From: Bacilli bacterium
Lineage (GTDB): Bacteria; Bacillota_I; Bacilli_A; RFN20; CAG-826
NCBI GenBank assembly: GCA_024408105.1
Contig: JAKSVG010000003.1
Span: 1-64,000, forward strand
DNA length: 64,000 bases
Reading direction: 5' to 3'
The position numbers were made by a program, and so were the translations under genes. The stretch's first letter is position 1. The number at the start of each line of letters is the position of its first letter. Positions 19,308 to 26,828 of the stretch are shown here, piece by piece. The notes beneath the pieces were generated by a model. It was not told the DNA's origin. It was given only the letters and a program-made list of their open reading frames with translations, and ran no database searches.

Positions 19308-19661
19308 TTATTTAGCTTTTTTAGCAACTTTAACCAAGTCTGCGAATGCTTTTGGATCATTAATTGCAACTTCAGCAAGCATCTTTCTATTAACTTTAAT
19401 TCCTGCTTTGTTTAATCCTGCAATGAAACGTGAATATGAGATGTCGTTCAAACGGCATGCAGCATTGATACGTTTAATCCAAAGTTTACGATATTCACTT
19501 TTTAGTTTCTTACGATCAATGTAAGAATATCTTAATGAGCGAAGAACTTGTTCTTTAGCTGTTTTGAAGAGGAGATGTTTGCTACCGAAGTAACCCTTAG
19601 CTCTTTTTAAGATTTTTTTGCGGCGTGCTCTTGTGGCAACACTATTTTTTACTCTAGCCAT
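19308..19661 (-). CDS. rplT: 50S ribosomal protein L20
   Basis: 23S rRNA-binding assembly protein, 117 residues, starting [19 protein letters not shown] with the expected basic N-terminal extension and a globular C-terminal domain ([20 protein letters not shown]). Last gene of infC-rpmI-rplT. L20 is the likely ligand of the operon leader described at 20446-20578. RBS AGGAGG lies upstream. Confidence 0.98.
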   Translation of the reverse strand: MARVKNSVATRARRKKILKRAKGYFGSKHLLFKTAKEQVLRSLRYSYIDRKKLKSEYRKLWIKRINAACRLNDISYSRFIAGLNKAGIKVNRKMLAEVAINDPKAFADLVKVAKKAK

Positions 19662-19675
19662 TGGTCATTTCCTCC

Positions 19676-19867
19676 TTATTGAATTAAGGTTTTCACTCTC
19701 TTATAGTCTGTGTTGTGTACGAGTGAAGCCTTTCTTAAATGTCTTTTTTGTTTTGTTGTCTTGCGTGGTGCAAGGTGTGATGTGTAAGCGCTATGTCTTT
19801 TGAGCTTTCCGCTTCCAGTGACTTTGACACGTTTAGCGAGTGCTCTTTTTGTTTTCATTTTTGCCAT
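19676..19867 (-). CDS. rpmI: 50S ribosomal protein L35
   Basis: A 63-residue, highly basic large-subunit protein: [20 protein letters not shown] then [15 protein letters not shown], the standard L35 pattern. It sits in the conserved infC-rpmI-rplT order with short gaps and its own RBS. Confidence 0.98.
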   Translation of the reverse strand: MAKMKTKRALAKRVKVTGSGKLKRHSAYTSHLAPRKTTKQKRHLRKASLVHNTDYKRVKTLIQ

Positions 19868-19879
19868 TTGTCTTTCCTC

Positions 19880-20437
19880 CTATTTTTGCTTCTTTGGTGC
19901 AATTACTCCGTTGAGCCACTTTCCATCCATTGATGGAGTTTTCTCAACAGTAGATACATCTTCTAATAAAGATATGAATTTATTCATAACTTCCTCACCG
20001 ACCTCGATGTGCGTCATTTGTCTTCCGCGGAATCTGACGCCAACCTTAACTTTGTTACCATCTTCTAGAAAACGTCTAGCAGCTTTAACTTTCGTTTCTA
20101 GGTCATGCATACCTATTTGCGGTGTTAATTGAACTTCTTTTATTTCAACAACGTGTTGTTTTTTCTTGTTTTCTTTAGCTTTCTTTTGCTGTTCGAAACG
20201 ATATTTTCCATAGTTTATGATTTTACAAACTGGTGGATTTGCGTTTGGAGCAACACATAGAATGTCTAATTCTTGTTCAACTGCAATGTTGTAGGCTTCC
20301 TTTGATGACATAACTCCTAATTGTTCGCCTTTTGCGCCAATTAATAGTACTTGTGGGAAGCGAATTCTCTCATTGATGAGGTCTGTGTCTTGATTTTTTG
20401 GACGCTGTGGTCCATTTTTCATTGGATAGTTATTGAT
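19880..20437 (-). CDS. infC: Translation initiation factor IF-3, probably starting at an AUC codon
   Basis: IF-3 prevents premature subunit joining and rejects non-standard start codons. The N-domain (INERIRFPQVLLIGAKGEQLG) and C-domain (KEVQLTPQIGMHDLETK, VRFRGRQMTHIEVGEEVM) are intact. The first in-frame ATG (20422) is 23 nt from the only ribosome binding site (AAGGAGG, 20452-20446). An in-frame ATC at 20437-20435 is 8 nt from it, with an in-frame TAG two codons further upstream. The length from ATC is 185 aa. infC genes widely use AUU/AUC/AUA starts for IF-3 autoregulation, so I choose ATC; the ATG would give 180 aa. Confidence 0.9.
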   Translation of the reverse strand: MNNYPMKNGPQRPKNQDTDLINERIRFPQVLLIGAKGEQLGVMSSKEAYNIAVEQELDILCVAPNANPPVCKIINYGKYRFEQQKKAKENKKKQHVVEIKEVQLTPQIGMHDLETKVKAARRFLEDGNKVKVGVRFRGRQMTHIEVGEEVMNKFISLLEDVSTVEKTPSMDGKWLNGVIAPKKQK

Positions 20438-20445
20438 AAGCTATT

Positions 20446-20578
20446 CCTCCTTAATTAGAAAACGGGCACGAAGTGCGCCCGTCATAAAATGTTAATTATA
20501 AATTAACAGTAGCGTTTACCAATCGATTAGTCGATCTGGTGAGAAGCATGGGCGCTCTTCTTTCTACGTTTACTTTGC
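20446..20578 (-). promoter_or_regulatory. L20-type leader/attenuator upstream of infC
   Basis: On the minus strand the leader ends with a GC-rich stem (ACGGGCGCAC / GTGCCCGT, 20482-20462) and TTTTC, an attenuator-like hairpin. An upstream GCGCCC (20555-20550) is complementary to GGGCGC in the terminator's 5' arm, which would allow an alternative antiterminator. This is the logic of the L20 leaders of Bacillota infC operons. Confidence 0.65.
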
Positions 20579-20584
20579 GATGTA

Positions 20585-20613
20585 ATCTTATCACTACATA
20601 TTATGTAATGCAA
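20585..20613 (-). promoter_or_regulatory. infC-rpmI-rplT promoter
   Basis: Minus strand -35 TTGCAT (20613-20608), a 17-nt spacer and -10 TAAGAT (20590-20585). The whole promoter fits in the gap after the thrS stop. Confidence 0.78.
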
Positions 20614-20624
20614 GAGAATTATAC

Positions 20625-22352
20625 CTATTCAGCTTTTGGAAGTGCTCTAGATTTGATTTCTTCTTGAAGCATTTTTTCAAATTCGCCATATGGCAGAGTA
20701 ATTTGATTTTTACTTCCAAAATGGCGATATGTTACTGTGCCTTCATCTTTTTCATGATCGCCAATAACTAATGTATAAGGCACTTTTTTAACTTGTGATG
20801 CTCTCATTCGGTAGCCAAGTTTATCTTCACTTGCATCCAAAACTGCTCTAATACCAGCATTTCTTAGGCTTTCAACAATTTCTTTTGCTTTTTCTAAATG
20901 AAAATTATTGTTAACTGGTAAGACACGAACTTGTTCAGGCGCCATCCATAACGGGAATGCTCCAGCAAAGTGCTCAATAATAACACCTATAAATCTTTCT
21001 ACAGAGCCTAAACAAGCACGGTGAATCATAACTGGACGAGCCTTTTCACCTTTGTCATCAATGTAACTTACATCAAATCTTTCTGGAAGGTTCATATCAA
21101 GTTGAATTGTGCCACATTGCCACACACGTCCCATGCAATCCTTGACTTTAAAGTCAAGTTTAGGACCGTAGAATGCTCCATCTCCAGGATTAATTTTGAA
21201 TTCTTTTCCTGACTTTTCACATACTTCTTTAAGTATCGCTTCGCTTTTGTTCCAAATGTCAATACTTCCGATATATCCTTCTTCTGGACGTGTTGACAAT
21301 TCGATCTTATAGTTAAGTCCAAATAAGGAGTATACTTCATCATAAAGTTTTAAAATTGAGCGAATTTCTTCCTCAATTTGATCAACTCGAACAAATGTGT
21401 GAGCATCATCTTGAGTGAATGAACGAACTCTAAATAAACCGTTTAATGCTCCTGAAGCTTCGTAACGATGGACATGTCCAAGTTCTGCATAGCGAAGTGG
21501 AAGCTCACGATATGAATGTAAATCATTTTTGTAACAAAGGATTGCTCCAGGGCAATTCATTGGTTTAATTGCAAATTCGTTTTTGTCAATTTCTGTAGTA
21601 TACATGTTGTCTTTGTAATGGTCCCAGTGACCTGATGTAATCCAAAGTTCTTTGGATAACATAATTGGAGTATCAACTAACATGTAATTATATTTTTGAT
21701 GAAGTTGCTTCCACATGTTTTCAATTTCTGTTCTAACAATCATTCCGTTTGGTAGCCAGAAAGGAAAACCAGGGCCATATTCTGAAAGCATGAAAAGACC
21801 TAATTCTTTGCCTAAACGGCGGTGGTCTCTAGCTTTTCTTTCTTCTAATATGCGAAGATGTTCTTCTAAATCAGCTTTCTTTTCAAATGAGGTTCCATAA
21901 ATTCTTTGGAGTTGTTTATTTTTTGAATCACCTCTCCAGTAAGCTCCTGCTATAGAAAGAAGTTTAAAGTTTTGTATTTGACCTGTTCTTTCAACATGAG
22001 GGCCAGCACACAAATCAAAAAATCCGTCACCTTGGGTGTATATAGTAATTGTTCCATCAATTCCATTGATGAGCTCAATTTTATAAGGATTATCTTTGAA
22101 AAGTTTTAATGCTTCTTCCTTAGAAACTTCTTTTCTAACAAAAGGCAAATTTTTACCAGCGATTTTGCGCATTTCTTTTTCAATTTTTGCTAAATCTTCT
22201 TCTGTTAGTTGAAATGGTAAATCAACATCATAATAGAAGCCTTCTTCAATTGCTGGACCAAAACCGAGTTTTGCCTCTGGGTAAAGATTCATAATTGCTT
22301 CAGCCATTAAATGTGAAGTTGAATGGTTAAGTGTGTGTTGATCAAGTGCCAT
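20625..22352 (-). CDS. thrS: Threonyl-tRNA synthetase lacking the N-terminal TGS domain
   Basis: Charges tRNA-Thr. The 575-residue enzyme starts directly in the editing domain (HTLNHSTSHLMAEAI; zinc/editing residues in HxxxH and later CAGPHVERTG), then the class II core with zinc ligands (MNCPGAILCYK), FTQDDAHTF, and an anticodon domain (VRVLPVNNNF). Most bacterial ThrRS are about 640 residues with a TGS domain in the first 60; that domain is absent. The RBS (AGGAGG) sits correctly before this ATG, so the short N-terminus is real. Expression is controlled by a T-box. Confidence 0.96.
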   Translation of the reverse strand: MALDQHTLNHSTSHLMAEAIMNLYPEAKLGFGPAIEEGFYYDVDLPFQLTEEDLAKIEKEMRKIAGKNLPFVRKEVSKEEALKLFKDNPYKIELINGIDGTITIYTQGDGFFDLCAGPHVERTGQIQNFKLLSIAGAYWRGDSKNKQLQRIYGTSFEKKADLEEHLRILEERKARDHRRLGKELGLFMLSEYGPGFPFWLPNGMIVRTEIENMWKQLHQKYNYMLVDTPIMLSKELWITSGHWDHYKDNMYTTEIDKNEFAIKPMNCPGAILCYKNDLHSYRELPLRYAELGHVHRYEASGALNGLFRVRSFTQDDAHTFVRVDQIEEEIRSILKLYDEVYSLFGLNYKIELSTRPEEGYIGSIDIWNKSEAILKEVCEKSGKEFKINPGDGAFYGPKLDFKVKDCMGRVWQCGTIQLDMNLPERFDVSYIDDKGEKARPVMIHRACLGSVERFIGVIIEHFAGAFPLWMAPEQVRVLPVNNNFHLEKAKEIVESLRNAGIRAVLDASEDKLGYRMRASQVKKVPYTLVIGDHEKDEGTVTYRHFGSKNQITLPYGEFEKMLQEEIKSRALPKAE

Positions 22353-22374
22353 AAATTTATCCTCCTAAATATAT

Positions 22375-22577
22375 AAAAAGCGCCCTATATAAGGACGCTA
22401 TTAACGCGGTACCACCTTATTTCATATCAGTAGATATGCTCTTGGTTATTCTCTTAACGCGAGAAACGCTAGATTTCTCTAGATGCTCGGAAGTAGTATC
22501 ATAAGTTTTCTCTTAGAAGCTTCACAGCAAGCGCTCCCTCTCTTGAAGAGAATTTGTCCTATGACGTGTCTTCGTCA
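22375..22577 (-). promoter_or_regulatory. T-box riboswitch of thrS (specifier ACT)
   Basis: The minus strand contains the T-box sequence AAGGTGGTACCGCG (22418-22405) followed by a terminator AGCGTCCT/AGGGCGCT and T run (22399-22375). The specifier is ACT (22497-22495, Thr), located by its match with the other two T-boxes here: codon followed by ACTTCCGAGCA. The 5' end TGACGAAGACACGT (22577-22564) is identical to that of the ileS T-box. Confidence 0.93.
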
Positions 22578-22588
22578 TCGCTAATAGT

Positions 22589-22617
22589 AATATATGCTTA
22601 TTTAAGCATGAAATCAA
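22589..22617 (-). promoter_or_regulatory. Promoter of the thrS T-box unit, with palindromic spacer
   Basis: -35 TTGATT (22617-22612, overlapping the stop of the ROK gene), a 17-nt spacer and -10 TATATT (22594-22589). The spacer contains the palindrome ATGCTTA-AA-TAAGCAT, which could be a terminator remnant for the upstream gene or a protein-binding site. Confidence 0.65.
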
Positions 22618-23447
22618 ATCATTTTGAATGCATATGTAGCTGCACCTATAAGTCCAGCCTCTTCTTTAAAATGACATTCAACGATGTTTGAATTACTATT
22701 TTTTGCTAAAAGATCATTAAAGAAAATGTCTTTAGCTTTCATTACCCCTCCAGTAACACATATAACATCTGGCTCATAAGAATTTTGAACCATTGAAATA
22801 AACGAAGTTAATATATTAATCCACTCATTATACACATTAAGAGCTAAAGGCTCGTTCTTTGTAACTAAATCGAAAAATTCATGAGCATTTTTAATAGTTA
22901 AGCCATTAATTTTAGCAAGATTTACAATGCCTGTTCCTGATGCTAAATATTCATATTCTGAGATTTTGTTTTTATATTTAAATGCAGTATGTCCTATTTC
23001 AGTAACATAGTCTTGATTAACTTCATCGATAACTAACGCTCCACCTAGTCCAGTAGAAATAGTTATAAAAAAGACTTTTTCTAATCCTTTTCCATTTCCG
23101 TGACATGCCTCTGCTAAACATGCTACTTCGGCGTCATTTCTAATGAATGATTTCTTTCCATATTTTTTTAACATGTATTCACCAAATGGAATATCTTTGA
23201 TATGGACATTTGGTAAGTCATAAATATATCCTGTTTCGTGATTAACAACACCAGGGACGCCTACGCCAAAAGCGATTACATCGCTTAAATCAAATTTTGC
23301 TATTAAAGTGTCAATATTATCCAAAAAATCTTTAACACTATTTCTAATGGTTGGCAGTATTTCGATTTGCTCAATCTCAAAATGCTCGTTAATTAATGCG
23401 AGTCTTGAATTTGTTCCGCCGATATCGAATGCTAATACCTTTTTCAT
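22614..23447 (-). CDS. ROK-family sugar kinase (probable glucokinase) lacking the zinc motif
   Basis: ATP-dependent hexose kinase of the ROK family. The N-terminal phosphate loop is FDIGGTNSRLAL, the catalytic Asp lies in IRNDAEVACLAE, and ISTGLGGALV plus TGGVMKAKD complete the ASKHA fold. At 277 residues it is short (usual about 300-320). The region after EIGH, normally a CxCGxxGCxE zinc site, here has no cysteines, so the zinc-binding insert is lost. The start overlaps the pfkA stop by 1 nt, linking it to glycolysis. Glucose is the likely substrate, not proven. Confidence 0.82.
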   Translation of the reverse strand: MKKVLAFDIGGTNSRLALINEHFEIEQIEILPTIRNSVKDFLDNIDTLIAKFDLSDVIAFGVGVPGVVNHETGYIYDLPNVHIKDIPFGEYMLKKYGKKSFIRNDAEVACLAEACHGNGKGLEKVFFITISTGLGGALVIDEVNQDYVTEIGHTAFKYKNKISEYEYLASGTGIVNLAKINGLTIKNAHEFFDLVTKNEPLALNVYNEWINILTSFISMVQNSYEPDVICVTGGVMKAKDIFFNDLLAKNSNSNIVECHFKEEAGLIGAATYAFKMI

Positions 23448-24412
23448 TATCTATTTGCTAATTTGATGACTTCGAGAAGCTCATCGTGTGTATCACGTTT
23501 CATAGTCAAAGCATCTGCAATTGGGGTATGAACAAGTTTGTTACATTTAATGCCTATACAAACACTTGTTTCACCATTTAATAAAGCCTTAATGGCTTCA
23601 ACACCAAAGCGAGTTGCAAGAATTCTATCAAAAGCTGATGGTGAACCGCCTCTTTGAATATGTCCAAGAACTTGAGCACGTGTTTCAATGCCAGTGTTTT
23701 CTTGGACTTCTTTTACAAATTCAAAAATATTATCATACATTTTTTCTGAAACAATAACTAATGAGTGACGTTTTTTGCCTGCTGAAAATTCGATTAATTT
23801 ATCAAAAATATATTGTTTTTCAAGTGGGTGATCTGGAGAAATAATCATTTCAACACCTTCAGCTATTCCAGAGTTCATTGCTAAATCTCCACAATGATTA
23901 CCCATAACCTCAATAAAAGTGCATCTTTGATGAGATGTGGTGGTATCACGAATTTTATCAACGCATTCACAAATAGTATTTAAAGCCGTGTCATAGCCAA
24001 TTGTGTAGTCTGTTGAAGCTACATCATTATCAATTGTTCCAGGAATACCTATGGTATTAATTCCTAATTTAGCTAAATCCTGTGCACCTCTATATGTACC
24101 ATCTCCACCAATTACAACAAGGCCATCAATTCCGTATTCCTTTAAAACTGCAACTGCTTTCTTTTGCACTAAAGGCTCTTTAAATTCTTTAAGCCTTGCA
24201 GAATGAAGAATTGTTCCGCCTCTATTTATCGTATCACTAACAAAATAACGATCTACTTTTTCAATATCGCCATTTACTAGACCTCTATATCCTTCATAAA
24301 TAACATACATTTCCAAACCACTTTTAAGTCCAGCACGAACAACAGCACGAACACAAGCGTTCATTCCTGGTGCATCTCCACCAGAAGTTAAAACTGCAAC
24401 TTTATGTACCAT
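23447..24412 (-). CDS. pfkA: ATP-dependent 6-phosphofructokinase
   Basis: Commits fructose-6-phosphate to glycolysis. The 321-residue enzyme has the ATP loop LTSGGDAPGMNA, GGDGTYRGAQDLAK, the catalytic PGTIDNDV region, EVMGNHCGDLA and ISPDHPLE, the standard bacterial PfkA pattern and length. RBS GAGGT and a -10 TATAAT (24436-24431) precede it. It shares its upstream region with the divergent dnaB-dnaI operon and a DnaA-box cluster. Confidence 0.97.
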   Translation of the reverse strand: MVHKVAVLTSGGDAPGMNACVRAVVRAGLKSGLEMYVIYEGYRGLVNGDIEKVDRYFVSDTINRGGTILHSARLKEFKEPLVQKKAVAVLKEYGIDGLVVIGGDGTYRGAQDLAKLGINTIGIPGTIDNDVASTDYTIGYDTALNTICECVDKIRDTTTSHQRCTFIEVMGNHCGDLAMNSGIAEGVEMIISPDHPLEKQYIFDKLIEFSAGKKRHSLVIVSEKMYDNIFEFVKEVQENTGIETRAQVLGHIQRGGSPSAFDRILATRFGVEAIKALLNGETSVCIGIKCNKLVHTPIADALTMKRDTHDELLEVIKLANR

Positions 24413-24430
24413 AAAAAATACCTCATGTTA

Positions 24431-24436
24431 ATTATA
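24431..24436 (-). promoter_or_regulatory. pfkA promoter -10
   Basis: Consensus TATAAT on the minus strand, 18 nt before the start codon, with a GAGGT RBS between. The -35 is weak (TTTAAG, 16-nt spacing), so an activator or other input is possible. Confidence 0.55.
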
Positions 24437-24469
24437 TCATTTCTATAATTTTCTTAAAGAAAAATAAAT

Positions 24470-24563
24470 TGTGGAAAAGGTGTGGAAAGATTGTGAACAT
24501 TACTAAAAAAAGTCGATTGCATCGTTTATAAAACTGCATATATGTGTGAATAAGTTATCCACA
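24470..24563. promoter_or_regulatory. DnaA-box cluster between pfkA and dnaB
   Basis: Two perfect DnaA boxes lie head to head with 1 bp between them: TGTGAATAA (24545-24553, reverse) and TTATCCACA (24555-24563). Near-matches in reverse orientation are TGTGGAAAA (24470-24478, one mismatch), TGTGGAAAG (24481-24489) and TGTGAACAT (24492-24500). Position upstream of the helicase-loader operon suggests DnaA control of primosome genes. dnaA/dnaN are not nearby, so it is not claimed as oriC. Confidence 0.7.
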
Positions 24564-24589
24564 GAGTTGAAAAAGTATCGATTGCATCG
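24513..24589. repeat. Two direct copies of TCGATTGCATCG flanking the perfect DnaA boxes
   Basis: Identical 12-mers at 24513-24524 and 24578-24589, 65 bp apart and each preceded by an A tract. The core has CGAT...ATCG dyad symmetry. They lie on either side of the head-to-head DnaA boxes and could bind a second regulator; no known factor is recognised. Confidence 0.6.
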
Positions 24590-24619
24590 AAATAATTTGT
24601 AGATTTCTTTGTGTGTGCG

Positions 24620-24628
24620 TGTTATGAT
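24620..24628 (+). promoter_or_regulatory. Extended -10 promoter of dnaB-dnaI
   Basis: TGT-TATGAT (24620-24628) lies 15 nt before the ATG at 24644. No good -35 and no Shine-Dalgarno sequence are visible, so the mRNA would have a leader of about 9 nt. Confidence 0.5.
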
Positions 24629-24643
24629 TTCTTCAATAAATTT

Positions 24644-25909
24644 ATGGACTACATTTCACCAAAAGACGTATACGAAATAAGAATTGCTAGCTTGGTTAGC
24701 AATGTTGATAAGGATGTTATTATTGAACTTTATCAACCACTAATAGGCTCACTAGCTTCTGTTTTGTATTTGACGCTTCTTAAGCAAAAAAGAAACGAAG
24801 ATGATGATTCAATTGTTTTCACTCATGAACAGCTTCTTTCACTCACTCAAGTTAGCAGTGGAAATCTTCTAACTGCAAGGCATGCACTAGAGGGTGTTGG
24901 CTTATTAAGAACATATTTGAAAGAGTTTGAAGGTGAACGTTACTACATATATATGCTTTATGCACCAAAAACACCAAAAGAATTTTTTGATGATGTTTTA
25001 TTTAAGGGTTTAATGATTCAAGCAATTGGAGAAAAGGAAACAAAGCGTTTAGCTATGCATTATCGTGTTGATTTGGTCATTCCTGAAGAATTTAAAGAAA
25101 TAAGTGCTTCATTTGTTGATGTATTTAATCCAAATTATGATGATGCTTCCTTTAGGAAAAATATAAATAGTTCAATAGTTGGTCATGAATCAGGAAGAGT
25201 AAAAATTTCGTTTAATTACGATTTATTCTTTAAGTATATTGAAACAAATTCTCAAATTATAACTTCATCATTTTTGAAACGTGAATTAAAGGAAGTTGAA
25301 CGACTTGCAGCATTGTTTGGCTTAGATGAAAAGACAATGGCTGTAATTGTTATTGATGAATATCGTGGCGATAAAACGCCTCATCTTGATTTTGCATCAA
25401 TTGCCGAAAGAGCGAAAGAACAGATCAGATATCCGCATTTGCAAAGCAAAGTTGCATCCAAAAAGAGTCAGGTTAGTGGAGATGGCATTCTTGTTCAGAA
25501 GATTCATCTTATGGAGAAAACATCACCCGCCGATTGGCTTAAGTTACTACAAAACAACACTAAGGTAGCTAGTAGTGATTTAGATATTGTTAATAATTTA
25601 TCAAGTGATTATGGATTTTCTAATGGAGTAATTAATGCCATAACAGATTATGTTTTAACAAAAAATGACAATATATTGTCAAAAAAATATTGTGAAAAGA
25701 TTGCGTCTAGTCTAGCTAGAGAAAGAGTTGAAACAGCAATTGATGCAATGAATTACTTGAACAAAATTTCTCTAGGAAACAAATCAAAAAAACACATACC
25801 TGTTAAAAAGATTGAAGAATCTACTAAACCTGAACCATCCCAATCCACAATTTCTGATGAAGAAATGGAAGATATATTTAGCATGTTTGATAAAAAAGGA
25901 GGCAAGTAA
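24644..25909 (+). CDS. dnaB: DnaB/DnaD-type replication initiation (helicase loading) protein
   Basis: Bacilli DnaB works with DnaD and DnaI to load the replicative helicase. The protein shows the DnaB N-terminal winged-helix start (VDKDVIIELYQPLIGSLASVLYL) and a C-terminal DnaB/DnaD region (MEKTSPADWLKLL, NGVINAITDYVL). From the ATG at 24644 it has 421 residues; a GTG at 24611 lies upstream of the predicted -10 and is less likely. It is followed 1 nt later by dnaI. The C-terminal acidic tail is typical of the family. Confidence 0.88.
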   Translation: MDYISPKDVYEIRIASLVSNVDKDVIIELYQPLIGSLASVLYLTLLKQKRNEDDDSIVFTHEQLLSLTQVSSGNLLTARHALEGVGLLRTYLKEFEGERYYIYMLYAPKTPKEFFDDVLFKGLMIQAIGEKETKRLAMHYRVDLVIPEEFKEISASFVDVFNPNYDDASFRKNINSSIVGHESGRVKISFNYDLFFKYIETNSQIITSSFLKRELKEVERLAALFGLDEKTMAVIVIDEYRGDKTPHLDFASIAERAKEQIRYPHLQSKVASKKSQVSGDGILVQKIHLMEKTSPADWLKLLQNNTKVASSDLDIVNNLSSDYGFSNGVINAITDYVLTKNDNILSKKYCEKIASSLARERVETAIDAMNYLNKISLGNKSKKHIPVKKIEESTKPEPSQSTISDEEMEDIFSMFDKKGGK

Positions 25910-25910
25910 A

Positions 25911-26828
25911 ATGAAAGAACTTAATATTGAAAGCTTTGAAGATATTATTACCCCAGAATCCAATATGAAATCCTTAATTAGTAAACTAGTCAATGATTTA
26001 AGAGAAGATATTGAAGTTTATGAAAAAATCAAAGCATTAAATGTTACTGTAGGAGAAGTTAGAGAAAATATCGCTAAACTTACAGATTTTAAAGAAGATT
26101 ACAATTATTGTAAAAATTGCCCTGGAATTGATAAATGTTCTAAATCAACTCCTCATATTTCAATGCATCTAAAAAAAGAAGGAGATTATATTTCTGCTTC
26201 ATATGAGCCTTGTCCAAGAATGATTGAACAAATTGCTGTTAATCGCAAATATTTATGCGCTGATTTTCCATCTGAGTGGAAATCATCAACCCTAAGAACA
26301 CTCGACTTAACAGAAACACGTAAATTAGCAATTAAGGAATTTGCAAAGATTATCAAAGGCCAATCCGAAAGATGGATTTATGTTACTGGAAATCATAAAA
26401 CTGGAAAATCTTTCATGCTCGTAACATTTGCGAATGAATTCGCTTCTCAAGGTAAAGGCCAAGTAGCAGTGGTCAATTCAACAAAGTTGATTCAGTCACT
26501 AGCTGATTTATCGTATAAAGATAAAGAAGAATTCACTCGTCAAATGGTTGCTTTATCTAATGTTCCGTTACTTGTTTTTGATGACTTTGGTGAGGAATAT
26601 AAAAATGAATATATACGTGATCAAATTGTTTTGCCTATTCTCACTGAAAGAGAGCACAATTCAAAATTAACATTTTTCACAAGTGAATTTACAATTAGTG
26701 AAATAAAGAAACTTTACTCGGTCGGAGTAGCAAGTGGAGAAATTCGTGGAAGACAATTAGAAAAAATTCTAACCACAATGTGCGGTAAGGAATTTGATTT
26801 AACAGGTGCTTCTATTTACCGAAAATAG
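25911..26828 (+). CDS. dnaI: Primosomal helicase-loader ATPase DnaI
   Basis: AAA+ loader that opens the helicase ring. The ATG at 25911 has a strong AAGGAGG upstream and gives 305 residues. The N-terminal zinc-binding domain carries CKNCPGIDKC and later CPRM. The ATPase domain has Walker A GNHKTGKS, Walker B LLVFDDFGEE and sensor-like TFFTSEF. It is cotranscribed with dnaB. Its last 17 nt overlap the end of the convergent mutM::coaE gene. Confidence 0.95.
   Translation: MKELNIESFEDIITPESNMKSLISKLVNDLREDIEVYEKIKALNVTVGEVRENIAKLTDFKEDYNYCKNCPGIDKCSKSTPHISMHLKKEGDYISASYEPCPRMIEQIAVNRKYLCADFPSEWKSSTLRTLDLTETRKLAIKEFAKIIKGQSERWIYVTGNHKTGKSFMLVTFANEFASQGKGQVAVVNSTKLIQSLADLSYKDKEEFTRQMVALSNVPLLVFDDFGEEYKNEYIRDQIVLPILTEREHNSKLTFFTSEFTISEIKKLYSVGVASGEIRGRQLEKILTTMCGKEFDLTGASIYRK

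Noticed and set aside
22589-22617. ATGCTTA-AA-TAAGCAT as a standard terminator of the ROK gene
   Set aside because: No T tract follows on the minus strand and it lies exactly within a good promoter spacer; kept as a possible binding site instead.
24470-24563. DnaA-box cluster as the chromosomal origin oriC
   Set aside because: No dnaA, dnaN or rpmH nearby and no obvious AT-rich unwinding repeats; regulation or titration is more likely.
24611-24643. GTG start for DnaB at 24611
   Set aside because: It precedes the predicted -10 at 24623-24628, and the family N-terminus fits the ATG at 24644.
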